Source of the DNA: Mycobacterium nebraskense
Lineage (GTDB): Bacteria; Actinomycetota; Actinomycetes; Mycobacteriales; Mycobacteriaceae
Direction of reading: 5' to 3'
DNA length: 56,260 nt
Assembly: GCF_002102255.1 (NCBI RefSeq)
Contig: NZ_LQPH01000071.1
Location: forward strand, 1-56,260
The notes beneath the pieces are model-generated. The model had not been told where the DNA came from and did no database searches. It saw only the letters and a list, made by a program, of their open reading frames with translations. Both the position numbers and the translations under genes were made by a program. Shown here in pieces: positions 30,316 through 37,607 of the stretch; the first letter of the stretch is position 1, and each line of letters opens with the position of its first letter.

Positions 30316-31314
30316 TCAAAATCCGCCGGCGACCCGCACCACCGCCCGGCCGGTGAACTTGCCGGCGCGCACCTGATCCAGCACATCGACCACGTCCCTG
30401 ACGTCGACGTCGCTGGTGAGTGAGTCGAGATGACGCGGGCGCAACGAATCGCCCAGCAGCGCCCACAGTTTGCGGCGCGGGCCGATCGGCATCTGCACCG
30501 AATCCATCCCCAGCAACGCGACGCCGCGCAGGATGAACGGCATCACCGTGGTGTGCAACGCCGGACCGCCGGTCAGGCCGCTACAGGCCACCGCCCCGCC
30601 GTAGTCGACGGCGCTGAGCACGTCGGCCAGCGTCGCGCCGCCCACGCAGTCCACCGCGGCCGCCCAGCGCGCCTTGGCCAGCGGCCGCGGTTTGGCATCG
30701 GGATCTTCCGGCAGCCGGCCGATAACCTCCGCGGCGCCAAGCTCTTTCAGCAGCCCGGCCGCCCCCTCCTTGCCGGTCGAGGCGACCACCCGGTAGCCCT
30801 TGGCGGCCAACAGGTCCACGCTGACCGAGCCGACACCGCCGGAGGCGCCGGTGACGACCACCGACCCGGCGCCGGGTTGGACACCCCAGTCGATCAGCGC
30901 CTGCACGCTCATCGCGGCGGTGAAGCCGGCGGTCCCGATCGCGGCGCCCTCGTGCGGGCTCAACGCGCCGAGCGCGACGACCTGGTCGGCCGGGAGCCGC
31001 GCGTATTCGGCGTAGCCGCCGTGGTGGCCGGTGCCGATCTGGTACCCGTGGGCCAGCACCTTCTCGCCGAGGGTGAAGTCGAGTGATTGCGACTCGACGA
31101 CCTCGCCGGTCAGGTCGATGCCCGGCACCACCGGGTAGCTGCGCACCACCCCGCCGCCCGGGGTGAGCGCGAGCGCGTCCTTGTAGTTCACGCTCGAATA
31201 GAGCACCCGGATCGTCACGTCGCCGGGCGGCAGGTCGGAGTGGCTCAAGGTCTCGACCGACGCGGTTATCCGGTCACCATCTTCGCGAGCGACGAGCGCC
31301 TGAAATGTGTCCAT
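30316..31314 (-). CDS. YhdH/AcuI-type acrylyl-CoA reductase-like oxidoreductase
   Basis: 332 residues. MDR family with signatures LYSSVNYKDALALTPGG, VVPGIDLTGEV and the cofactor site VVVTGASGGVGSVSVDLLAAKGYRVVAST-like block. This is the YhdH/YhfP branch, which reduces acryloyl-CoA to propionyl-CoA with NADPH. It ends 22 bases before fadB4 and starts 22 bases from the divergent aldo/keto reductase. It could serve redox steps of short-chain acyl-CoA breakdown with fadE23/24. Confidence 0.87.
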   Translation of the reverse strand: MDTFQALVAREDGDRITASVETLSHSDLPPGDVTIRVLYSSVNYKDALALTPGGGVVRSYPVVPGIDLTGEVVESQSLDFTLGEKVLAHGYQIGTGHHGGYAEYARLPADQVVALGALSPHEGAAIGTAGFTAAMSVQALIDWGVQPGAGSVVVTGASGGVGSVSVDLLAAKGYRVVASTGKEGAAGLLKELGAAEVIGRLPEDPDAKPRPLAKARWAAAVDCVGGATLADVLSAVDYGGAVACSGLTGGPALHTTVMPFILRGVALLGMDSVQMPIGPRRKLWALLGDSLRPRHLDSLTSDVDVRDVVDVLDQVRAGKFTGRAVVRVAGGF

Positions 31315-31336
31315 GCCTCGACGCTAACCTCACCGT

Positions 31337-32194
31337 ATGGATTCCTTTCCACTCGGTCACTTTTCGGTCTCGCGGGTCGGCTTCGGCGCCATGCAGTTGC
31401 CGGGCCCGAACGCGTTCGGACCGCCCCGGGACCGCGGCGAGGCGCTGGCCGTCCTGCGGCGGGCGGTCGAACGCGGCGTCGACCACATCGACACCGCACA
31501 GTTCTACGGTCCCGATGTCGCCAACGAGCTCATCCGCGAGGCGCTGCATCCGTATCCGGAGAACCTGGCGCTGGTGAGTAAGGTCGGCGGGCGTCGCGAC
31601 GACAACGGTGGCTGGATACCGATCGATGGGCCGGCCGACTTGCGGCGCGACATCGAGACCAACCTGCGCGCCCTCGGCGTCGACCAACTGGCCGCGGTCA
31701 ACCTGCGCGTGTTCGAAAGCGACGGGCCGGATCAGCTCTTCGACGACCAACTTTCGGTCATGATCGAAGCCCGCGACGAGGGACTGATCGGCGGGATCGG
31801 GCTGAGCAACGTCAGCCGTGAACACCTACTGCGTGCGTGTGATCGCACCGAAATCGCCTGTGTGCAAAACGCGTTCAACCTCATTCACCGCGATTCGGCG
31901 CCGGTGTTGAAGGAGTGCACGGCGCGCGGTATCGCATTCGTCCCGTTCTTCCCATTGGGGGCCGCCTTCATGCAGCCGAACCCGGTGCTCACTCACCGAC
32001 TGGTGGTCGACGCCGCCGAGCGGCTCGGGCGTACGCCGGCGCAGGTCGCGTTGGCGTGGACGCTCAGCGTGGCGCCCAATGTGCTGCTGATCCCCGGCAC
32101 GTCGTCAGTCCGGCACCTGGACGAGAACTTGGACGTCGCGTCCATCGGGCTCGACGACGACGTCCGCGAGCAGCTCAACGCGGTCGCTGCGTAG
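31337..32194 (+). CDS. aldo/keto reductase
   Basis: 285 residues. AKR TIM barrel: GFGAMQLPGP, catalytic Asp/Tyr region VDHIDTAQFYGP, Lys in LVSKVGGR, and C-terminal cofactor block LIPGTSSVRHLDENL. NADPH-dependent aldehyde/ketone reductase; substrate unknown. It stands alone on the + strand within a block transcribed the other way, so it may have been inserted between fadE23 and the fadB4 region. Confidence 0.9.
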   Translation: MDSFPLGHFSVSRVGFGAMQLPGPNAFGPPRDRGEALAVLRRAVERGVDHIDTAQFYGPDVANELIREALHPYPENLALVSKVGGRRDDNGGWIPIDGPADLRRDIETNLRALGVDQLAAVNLRVFESDGPDQLFDDQLSVMIEARDEGLIGGIGLSNVSREHLLRACDRTEIACVQNAFNLIHRDSAPVLKECTARGIAFVPFFPLGAAFMQPNPVLTHRLVVDAAERLGRTPAQVALAWTLSVAPNVLLIPGTSSVRHLDENLDVASIGLDDDVREQLNAVAA

Positions 32195-32213
32195 ATCCCG
32201 GCGGACGTGCACC

Positions 32214-32265
32214 CACTGCGAAAAACAGGCGGATCTGTCGCAGTGTTTGCACGTTCGGCGCAAAC
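32214..32265. terminator. convergent hairpins between aldo/keto reductase and fadE23
   Basis: The 85-base gap between the convergent genes holds two hairpins. CACTGCGA-16-TCGCAGTG spans 32214-32245 and GTTTGC-9-GCAAAC spans 32245-32265. They have no T-tract, which is usual in mycobacteria, but their placement fits bidirectional termination. Confidence 0.5.
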
Positions 32266-32279
32266 GGTGGCTGCAAGAC

Positions 32280-33485
32280 CTATTTGAGCTCGGCCGACGA
32301 CAGGCCCAGCAAGCGGCGCGCGACCACCAACTGCTGGATCTGCTGAGTGCCCTCGAAGATGTCCAGGATCTTGGAGTCGCGAGCCCACTTTTCCAGCATC
32401 GATTGCTCGGAATAGCCTGCGGTGCCCGCTAATTCGACTGCCTTGAGGGTGACGTCGCTGGCCATCCGGCCAGCCTTGGCCTTGCTCATCGACGCCTCTT
32501 TGGAGTTGGGGATCTTGTTGTCGGCCTGCCACGCCGCGCGCAGCGCCAGCAGGTAGGCGGCTTCCCAGTCGGCCTCCATCCGCAGGAACTCGGCCGCCGC
32601 GGCGCTCTGGGCGTGCGACGGTTTGTCATAGGAGATCTCGACCCCGGCCTCGGTGAGGATCTTGCGGATTTCCTCCAGGGCGGCGCGGCCTATCCCGATG
32701 GCCATGGCGGCCACGATCGGCCGGGTGTTGTCGAAGGTCTCCATCACGCCGGAAAAGCCTTTGCCGACTTCGATTTCCGGGTTGCCGAGCAAGTTCTCCT
32801 TCGGAATGCGGACGTTGTCGAACCTGATCGCGGCGGTGTCGGAGCCTTTGATGCCGAGCTTGCGTTCGAGCCGTTCGACCGTGACGCCGGGGTGCTCGCG
32901 CGGAACGATGAACGACTTGATCGCCGCACGGCCTTGCGACTTGTCCAGCGTCGCCCACACCACGATGTGGGTGGCGCGCGAACCGGCGGTGACATAGATC
33001 TTTTCGCCGTTGATCACGTACTCGTCGCCGTCCAGCTTGGCGGTGGTCGACACCGCCGCCGAGTCGGAACCGAAGCCCGGTTCGGTGATGGCCATCGCCG
33101 CCCACACCTTGCCCAGGCGTTCCAGCTGTTCGTCGGTCGCGACGGCGGAGATGGCCGCGTTGCCCAACCCCTGATAGGGGACCGACAACATCATCGCGAC
33201 GTCGCCCCAGCAAGCCTCCAAGGTCTGCAGCAGCGCAGCCATGTTGGCGCCGTTGTGGTTTTGGTCCCTGTCTTGGTTCTCGTCACCCAGATTGTCGGCT
33301 CCGGCGAATTCGATCGACTCCGAGGCGCCCGCGAACAGGTTGTACAGCGTGTCGAGTTCGACCGGGTAGGCGTGTTCCTTGAGGTCGTACTTGCGGGCGA
33401 TCGGCCGCATCAGCTCCGCGGCGCCCTGATGGGTCTTGACCACGACCGCTTGCAGCTTGCGGGGCAGTTCCAGATTGATTGCCAT
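32280..33485 (-). CDS. fadE23: acyl-CoA dehydrogenase FadE23
   Basis: 401 residues. Full acyl-CoA dehydrogenase with AMAITEPGFGSDSAAVST (FAD/substrate block), YVTAGSRATHIVVWATL and KILDIFEGTQQIQQLVVAR with the catalytic Glu. It begins 34 bases after fadE24 and is almost certainly co-transcribed. Paired FadE proteins in mycobacteria can form alpha2beta2 heterotetramers, so FadE23/FadE24 may work as one enzyme. Substrate not determined; the M. tuberculosis operon is isoniazid-induced, from memory. Confidence 0.93.
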   Translation of the reverse strand: MAINLELPRKLQAVVVKTHQGAAELMRPIARKYDLKEHAYPVELDTLYNLFAGASESIEFAGADNLGDENQDRDQNHNGANMAALLQTLEACWGDVAMMLSVPYQGLGNAAISAVATDEQLERLGKVWAAMAITEPGFGSDSAAVSTTAKLDGDEYVINGEKIYVTAGSRATHIVVWATLDKSQGRAAIKSFIVPREHPGVTVERLERKLGIKGSDTAAIRFDNVRIPKENLLGNPEIEVGKGFSGVMETFDNTRPIVAAMAIGIGRAALEEIRKILTEAGVEISYDKPSHAQSAAAAEFLRMEADWEAAYLLALRAAWQADNKIPNSKEASMSKAKAGRMASDVTLKAVELAGTAGYSEQSMLEKWARDSKILDIFEGTQQIQQLVVARRLLGLSSAELK

Positions 33486-33519
33486 GATTGGTCTTTCGGT
33501 AGTCCGGGTCAGTGACGGC

Positions 33520-34929
33520 CTAGATAACTACGACGCCCTCGGCCACGCCGATGGCCCGCAGGTCGCGATACCAACGCTCGACCGGGTGTTCTTTCGTAAA
33601 GCCGTGGCCGCCGAGCAGCTGCACGCCGTCCAGGCCGATCTGCATGCCCTTGTCGGCGCCCAGCCGCTTGGCCAGCGCCGCCTCGCGAATGAAGGGGAGG
33701 CCCTGTTCGGCGCGGGCGGCGCCGCGCCAGGTGATCAACCGCAGCCCGTCCAGCTCGATGGCGATGTTGGCGCACATGAACGCGACGGCCTGACGATGGG
33801 CGATCGGCTCGCCGAAGGCCTCGCGCTCCTTCACGTAGGGCACGACGTAGTCGAGCACCGCGTGCGAGGTCCCCACCGCCAGCGCCGCCCAGCCGAGCCG
33901 AGACAGCGCGATCGCCTCGGAGTAGTCCTCGTCTGTTGCCTCATCCTCGCCGAGCCGTGCGCTCAGGGGGACCGTGACGCCGGAGAGCCCCACGTGGCCC
34001 AAGGCCGCCGCGCGGATGCCCATGCTCGGATCCGTCTTGACCGCAAGGCCTTTCGTCGACGACTCGACGATGAACAGGGCCGGCTTGCCGTCCAGCTGCG
34101 CGCCGACGACGAACAGCTCCGCGTCGGCCGCAGCGGGGACCAACGACTTCACGCCGTCGAGGCGGAAGCCACTCGGTGTGCGCACCGCGGTGGTCGTCAA
34201 TCGGGTGGGATCGAACAGCGGTTGCGGCTCGGCGATGGCGACGCAGGCCTGGGGCACGTTCTCACCGGCGAACTCGGGCAGATAGGTGGCCTGCTGGTCC
34301 GCGCTGCCCCAATGGGTCAGCGCGGAGGCCACGCCCCCGGGAGCCAGGATCGGCAAGGCGAGACCCATGTCGCCGTAGGCCAGCGCCTCGGCCACCAGCA
34401 CGTTGGTCACGCTGGAGCGGTGTGCGGCGATGCCGTCAAAGTCCTCGGGAATGTTGATCGCGGTGATGCCCAACTCGGCGGCCTTGGCGATCAGGTCGGA
34501 CGGGTAGGTCGCCGCCTCGTCGGCATCGTGCGCCGCAGGCCGGAGCACCTCCTCGGCGAATTCGTTGAGGGTCTCGACGATCATCTTCTGGTCGTCGTCG
34601 GGCGTCAGGTCGAAGTAGTCCTTGCCGCTCGACTTCAGCCGGGTCGGCCCGCTGCGCAGGTTCTGCAGTCGTTTGAACTGCCGCGAGGCGGTGGCGGCCG
34701 TGGAGAAGACGGTCTTGGTGCCGTACTGCAGCCCGCGGTTGACCGGATCGCGCAGCCGGTATTTGTCCAGGAATTCCTGGCCCATGAGCGGGGTGAGCAG
34801 CGCGATGGCGATGTCGACGCCCGTGCGCTTATGGGATTGCAGTCCGACCCCGCTCGGGCTGTCTTTCCGTTTGCGACGGGAGCGGGCCGATTTTGAGGTC
34901 TTTGGTGAACCGGAACGAGTGTCGGTCAT
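33520..34929 (-). CDS. fadE24: acyl-CoA dehydrogenase FadE24
   Basis: 469 residues from ATG 34929. Longer FadE with a basic N-terminal leader (SPKTSKSARSRRKRKD) preceding the dehydrogenase domain. The FAD block is less canonical (VAIAEPQPLFDPTRL) and the C-terminus ends HPVERWYRDLRAIGVAEGVVVI, truncated right after the Glu region, typical of a partner subunit. First gene of the fadE24-fadE23 unit, with an operator-like palindrome at its promoter. Confidence 0.93.
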   Translation of the reverse strand: MTDTRSGSPKTSKSARSRRKRKDSPSGVGLQSHKRTGVDIAIALLTPLMGQEFLDKYRLRDPVNRGLQYGTKTVFSTAATASRQFKRLQNLRSGPTRLKSSGKDYFDLTPDDDQKMIVETLNEFAEEVLRPAAHDADEAATYPSDLIAKAAELGITAINIPEDFDGIAAHRSSVTNVLVAEALAYGDMGLALPILAPGGVASALTHWGSADQQATYLPEFAGENVPQACVAIAEPQPLFDPTRLTTTAVRTPSGFRLDGVKSLVPAAADAELFVVGAQLDGKPALFIVESSTKGLAVKTDPSMGIRAAALGHVGLSGVTVPLSARLGEDEATDEDYSEAIALSRLGWAALAVGTSHAVLDYVVPYVKEREAFGEPIAHRQAVAFMCANIAIELDGLRLITWRGAARAEQGLPFIREAALAKRLGADKGMQIGLDGVQLLGGHGFTKEHPVERWYRDLRAIGVAEGVVVI

Positions 34930-34968
34930 GTCGGCAGCCTCGGTAGTTGGGGCAATGCGGATAACCCT

Positions 34969-34988
34969 ATCTTACTCCGGAGTAAGAT
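34969..34988. promoter_or_regulatory. perfect 20-base palindrome at the fadE24 promoter
   Basis: ATCTTACTCC followed immediately by its exact reverse complement, 40 bases upstream of fadE24. On the minus strand it overlaps a candidate -10 (TAAGAT) placed 17 bases from TTCTCT. This is the form expected for a TetR-type repressor operator. No regulator is encoded next to it. Confidence 0.75.
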
Positions 34989-35007
34989 CACAGAGAACAC
35001 TTGTTAA

Positions 35008-35796
35008 CTAATTCACAGCGCTATCGAGGATGCCGAGCACCTGCGCATGCAGCGGCCCGTTCGTCGCCACGGCGCTGCCTCGATGCGGACCCGCGACGCC
35101 GTCCAGGCCGGTCATCGTCCCGCCCGCCTCGCGCACCAGGATGTCGAGGGCGGCGAGGTCCCATACCGACACCTCGGGTTCGGCGGCGATGTCGACGGCG
35201 CCCTCGGCCACCAAGCAGTAGGAGAGGAAGTCGCCGAAGGCGCGCACTCGCCAGACGGCGTCGGTCAGCGCGATGAAGCGATCCCGCAGACCACGCTGCG
35301 CCCAACCGGACAGGCTGGAGAAGGACAGGTTGGCCGAATCCAGTTGCGCCACAGAGGAAACCGATAGCCGGCGTGGCGGTGCGTCATCGACCGCGACGAA
35401 GGCGCCCCGGCCGCGCGCCGCCCACCATCGGCGCTGCAGCGCGGGCGCGCTGACGACGCCGACCGCGGGCACACCGTCTTCGAGCAAGGCGATCAGACTG
35501 GCCCAGACCGGCACGCCGCGCACGAAGTTCTTGGTGCCGTCGATGGGGTCGATGATCCACTGGCGTCCGGTGAAAGTGGTGGTTCCGCCGAACTCCTCGC
35601 CGACGATGCTGTCGTGCGGCCGTTCGCGTCCCAGCACCTCGCGCAACTCGGTTTCCGCCGCGCGATCGGCGTCGGTGACCGGCGTCAGGTCTGGTTTGGT
35701 GTCAACGCGCAGGTCGAGCGCCCCGAACCGGGCAAAAGTCAGCGCGTCCGCGCGGTCGGCCAGCGTCAGCGCCAACGTCAGATCGTCCGGACTCAT
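35008..35796 (-). CDS. hisN: inositol-monophosphatase family, histidinol-phosphatase type
   Basis: 262 residues. Lithium-sensitive-phosphatase fold with metal ligands in VGEEFG (about 65-70), DPIDGTKNF (83-91) and [15 protein letters not shown] (about 212). M. tuberculosis Rv3137 holds the same place beside fadE24 and acts as histidinol-phosphate phosphatase in histidine synthesis, so hisN is used here; generic inositol phosphatase activity is the alternative. pflA, between these genes in M. tuberculosis, is missing. Confidence 0.83.
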   Translation of the reverse strand: MSPDDLTLALTLADRADALTFARFGALDLRVDTKPDLTPVTDADRAAETELREVLGRERPHDSIVGEEFGGTTTFTGRQWIIDPIDGTKNFVRGVPVWASLIALLEDGVPAVGVVSAPALQRRWWAARGRGAFVAVDDAPPRRLSVSSVAQLDSANLSFSSLSGWAQRGLRDRFIALTDAVWRVRAFGDFLSYCLVAEGAVDIAAEPEVSVWDLAALDILVREAGGTMTGLDGVAGPHRGSAVATNGPLHAQVLGILDSAVN

Positions 35797-35829
35797 GACG
35801 CAGTCCTATCACGGCCCTACCATGGCGGC

Positions 35830-36159
35830 GTGTGGGAATTCGGTGTGCTGATCCTGTTGGTGGCCGTCTTGGCAGTTGCTCTTGCCCAGCGGTTCCTTCC
35901 TCGCGGGCCCCGCGGCGAGATGCTGAACGGGACGCTGCTGGTGACCGGGGTGAGCCCGCGACCGGACACCACCGGTGAACAGTTCGTCACCATCGCCGGT
36001 GTGATCAACGGGCCCACCGTTAGCGAACACGCGGTGTATCAGCGCATGGCGGTCGATGTCGACCACTGGCCGACCATGGGCCAGTTGTTTCCGGTGGTGT
36101 ATTCGCCGAAGAATCCCGACAACTGGAGGTTGGCACCGCCCGAGCCGCCGCCGGTGTAG
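35830..36159 (+). CDS. small membrane-anchored protein of unknown function
   Basis: 109 residues from GTG 35830 (WEFGVLILLVAVLAVALAQRFL), a single N-terminal helix followed by a soluble segment with beta character (LLVTGVSPRPDTTGEQFVTIAGVINGP, shown in part). It is divergent from hisN with only 33 bases between, and convergent with the slipin. I do not recognise a family; the soluble part resembles domains of actinobacterial membrane proteins that bind DNA-independent partners only in the loosest sense. Confidence 0.65.
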   Translation: MWEFGVLILLVAVLAVALAQRFLPRGPRGEMLNGTLLVTGVSPRPDTTGEQFVTIAGVINGPTVSEHAVYQRMAVDVDHWPTMGQLFPVVYSPKNPDNWRLAPPEPPPV

Positions 36160-36183
36160 CGCGAGTAACCGGTGCGGCGGCAA

Positions 36184-36981
36184 TCACCCCCGATTGTTGA
36201 AGTTGTCGACGACGCCCTGTAGTACCTCCGGGTGCCGCAAGAACGGAGTGATGATGTCGACCGGCAACGGGAAGACGACGGTCGAATTCTGGTCCGCCCC
36301 CAACTCCAACAGCGTTTGCAGATAACGCAATTGCAGCGAGGCGGGGCTCTTCGAGAGGGTCTCTGCTGCTTGACGCAGCTCTTCGGAAGCCTGCAATTCC
36401 CCGCGGGCGTTGATGACTTTCGCGCGGCGTTCGCGTTCGGCTTCGGCTTCGCGGGCCATCGCCCGCTGCATCGACTCAGGAATCTCGACGTCTTTGATCT
36501 CCACGACCCGGACCTGCACGCCCCACGGCTCGGTCTGTTTTTCGATGATCGTGCGCAGATCGCTGTTGAGGTCCTCCCGGTGTGCCAGCAGGGTGTCCAG
36601 GTCGGCCCGGCCGAGCAGCGAACGCAGCGTCGTCTGGGCGATCTGCGAGGTGGCCACCGCGTAGTTTTCCACCGCCAGAATCGCTTTCAGCGGCTCCATC
36701 ACCTGGAACATGACGACGGCGTTGACCCGGGCCGGCACGTTGTCGCGGGTGATCACCTCCTGCGGCGGAATGGTCAGCGTCACCAGCCGCTGGTCGACGC
36801 GGATCATCTTGTCCACAAAGGGGATAAGGAAACGAAGGCCGGGACCGTACAGCGGGCGCACATGGCCCATCCGGAAGACGACTCCTCGTTCGTACTCGCG
36901 CAGCACGGCCAGCGACCAGATCGCGAGCACGGCAAGCGCGACAATCGCGGCGATGACGACGACGATCACAACGGCGGTCAT
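36184..36981 (-). CDS. slipin (SPFH/stomatin-like membrane protein)
   Basis: 265 residues from ATG 36981 with AAGGAGGG upstream; the frame is open to 37443 as shadow. One N-terminal helix, then the SPFH domain: EYERGVVFRMGHVRPLYGPG, QEVITRDNVPARVNAVV, TLRSLLGRADLDTLLAHRE. A coiled-coil follows (AMAREAEAERERRAKVINA). Prokaryotic slipins organise membrane microdomains or scaffold proteases. The start overlaps the zinc-membrane gene by 4 bases, making it the third gene of the norZ operon; a NfeD partner is not present. Confidence 0.9.
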   Translation of the reverse strand: MTAVVIVVVIAAIVALAVLAIWSLAVLREYERGVVFRMGHVRPLYGPGLRFLIPFVDKMIRVDQRLVTLTIPPQEVITRDNVPARVNAVVMFQVMEPLKAILAVENYAVATSQIAQTTLRSLLGRADLDTLLAHREDLNSDLRTIIEKQTEPWGVQVRVVEIKDVEIPESMQRAMAREAEAERERRAKVINARGELQASEELRQAAETLSKSPASLQLRYLQTLLELGADQNSTVVFPLPVDIITPFLRHPEVLQGVVDNFNNRG

Positions 36982-37604
36982 GTTGTCTTGCCCTCCTTGC
37001 TTTCCCAGCTGCCCCACCGGGTCGAATACTTGTCTATCGCCGCGGCCGCCTGGTCCTCGAGCGCGGTGCGGTGCGGGAGGTGCTCCGGCGCGTTGGACGG
37101 GGTGTTCCACAGGTGGCGGACTAGCGGCAGGCCGAGCAGCGCGACAACCAAAATGGTGCCCGTCAAGACCAACACATCGGCGGCCGAGTGGTTGGCGACC
37201 AACGTGGCCAGCGGCAGCACGATTCCGAATGCGGCCACGCAACAAGCGATCCCGCGGTGGAACCGTCCGGCGTCCGAATGCGGCCACGGGTCGACCTCGC
37301 GGCTGATCTCCCGGCCGTGATCGGATGTCGTACAGCTGGATTTGACGGGACAACTGTTGCACACCACCGGTAGGGAGCGATATCGCATGACCCGGTGCCG
37401 CGGATCGAACGAAGTCGGCCAGAGCCAGTGGTCCTGTGGACACAGCCAGGCGTCATGGTCGGGCCGGTAGGTGAATTGACCTGTGCGCCAACGGGCCGCG
37501 CGCGCCGACGCCCGTCGGGCCATCGAGTCGAAACTCCAGCCGATGGCCAGCAGGGCAAGGGAATACCCGGCGATCAGCCATACCGAGGCAACCGGTTGAG
37601 TCAC
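36978..37604 (-). CDS. membrane protein with transposase-type zinc-binding segment
   Basis: 208 residues. One N-terminal helix (VWLIAGYSLALLAIGWSF), a soluble loop at about 40-105, and two C-terminal helices. The loop has WLCPQDHWLWP then RYRSLPVVCNSCPVKSSC and TTSDHGREISRE. This pattern resembles the small cysteine domain in the C-terminal part of IS1182-type transposases, but no catalytic transposase domain is present. It lies 3 bases after norZ and overlaps the slipin gene, so it is probably a redox- or metal-sensing or assembly partner of the NO reductase. Function is inference. Confidence 0.75.
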   Translation of the reverse strand: MTQPVASVWLIAGYSLALLAIGWSFDSMARRASARAARWRTGQFTYRPDHDAWLCPQDHWLWPTSFDPRHRVMRYRSLPVVCNSCPVKSSCTTSDHGREISREVDPWPHSDAGRFHRGIACCVAAFGIVLPLATLVANHSAADVLVLTGTILVVALLGLPLVRHLWNTPSNAPEHLPHRTALEDQAAAAIDKYSTRWGSWESKEGKTT

Positions 37605-37607
37605 CGG

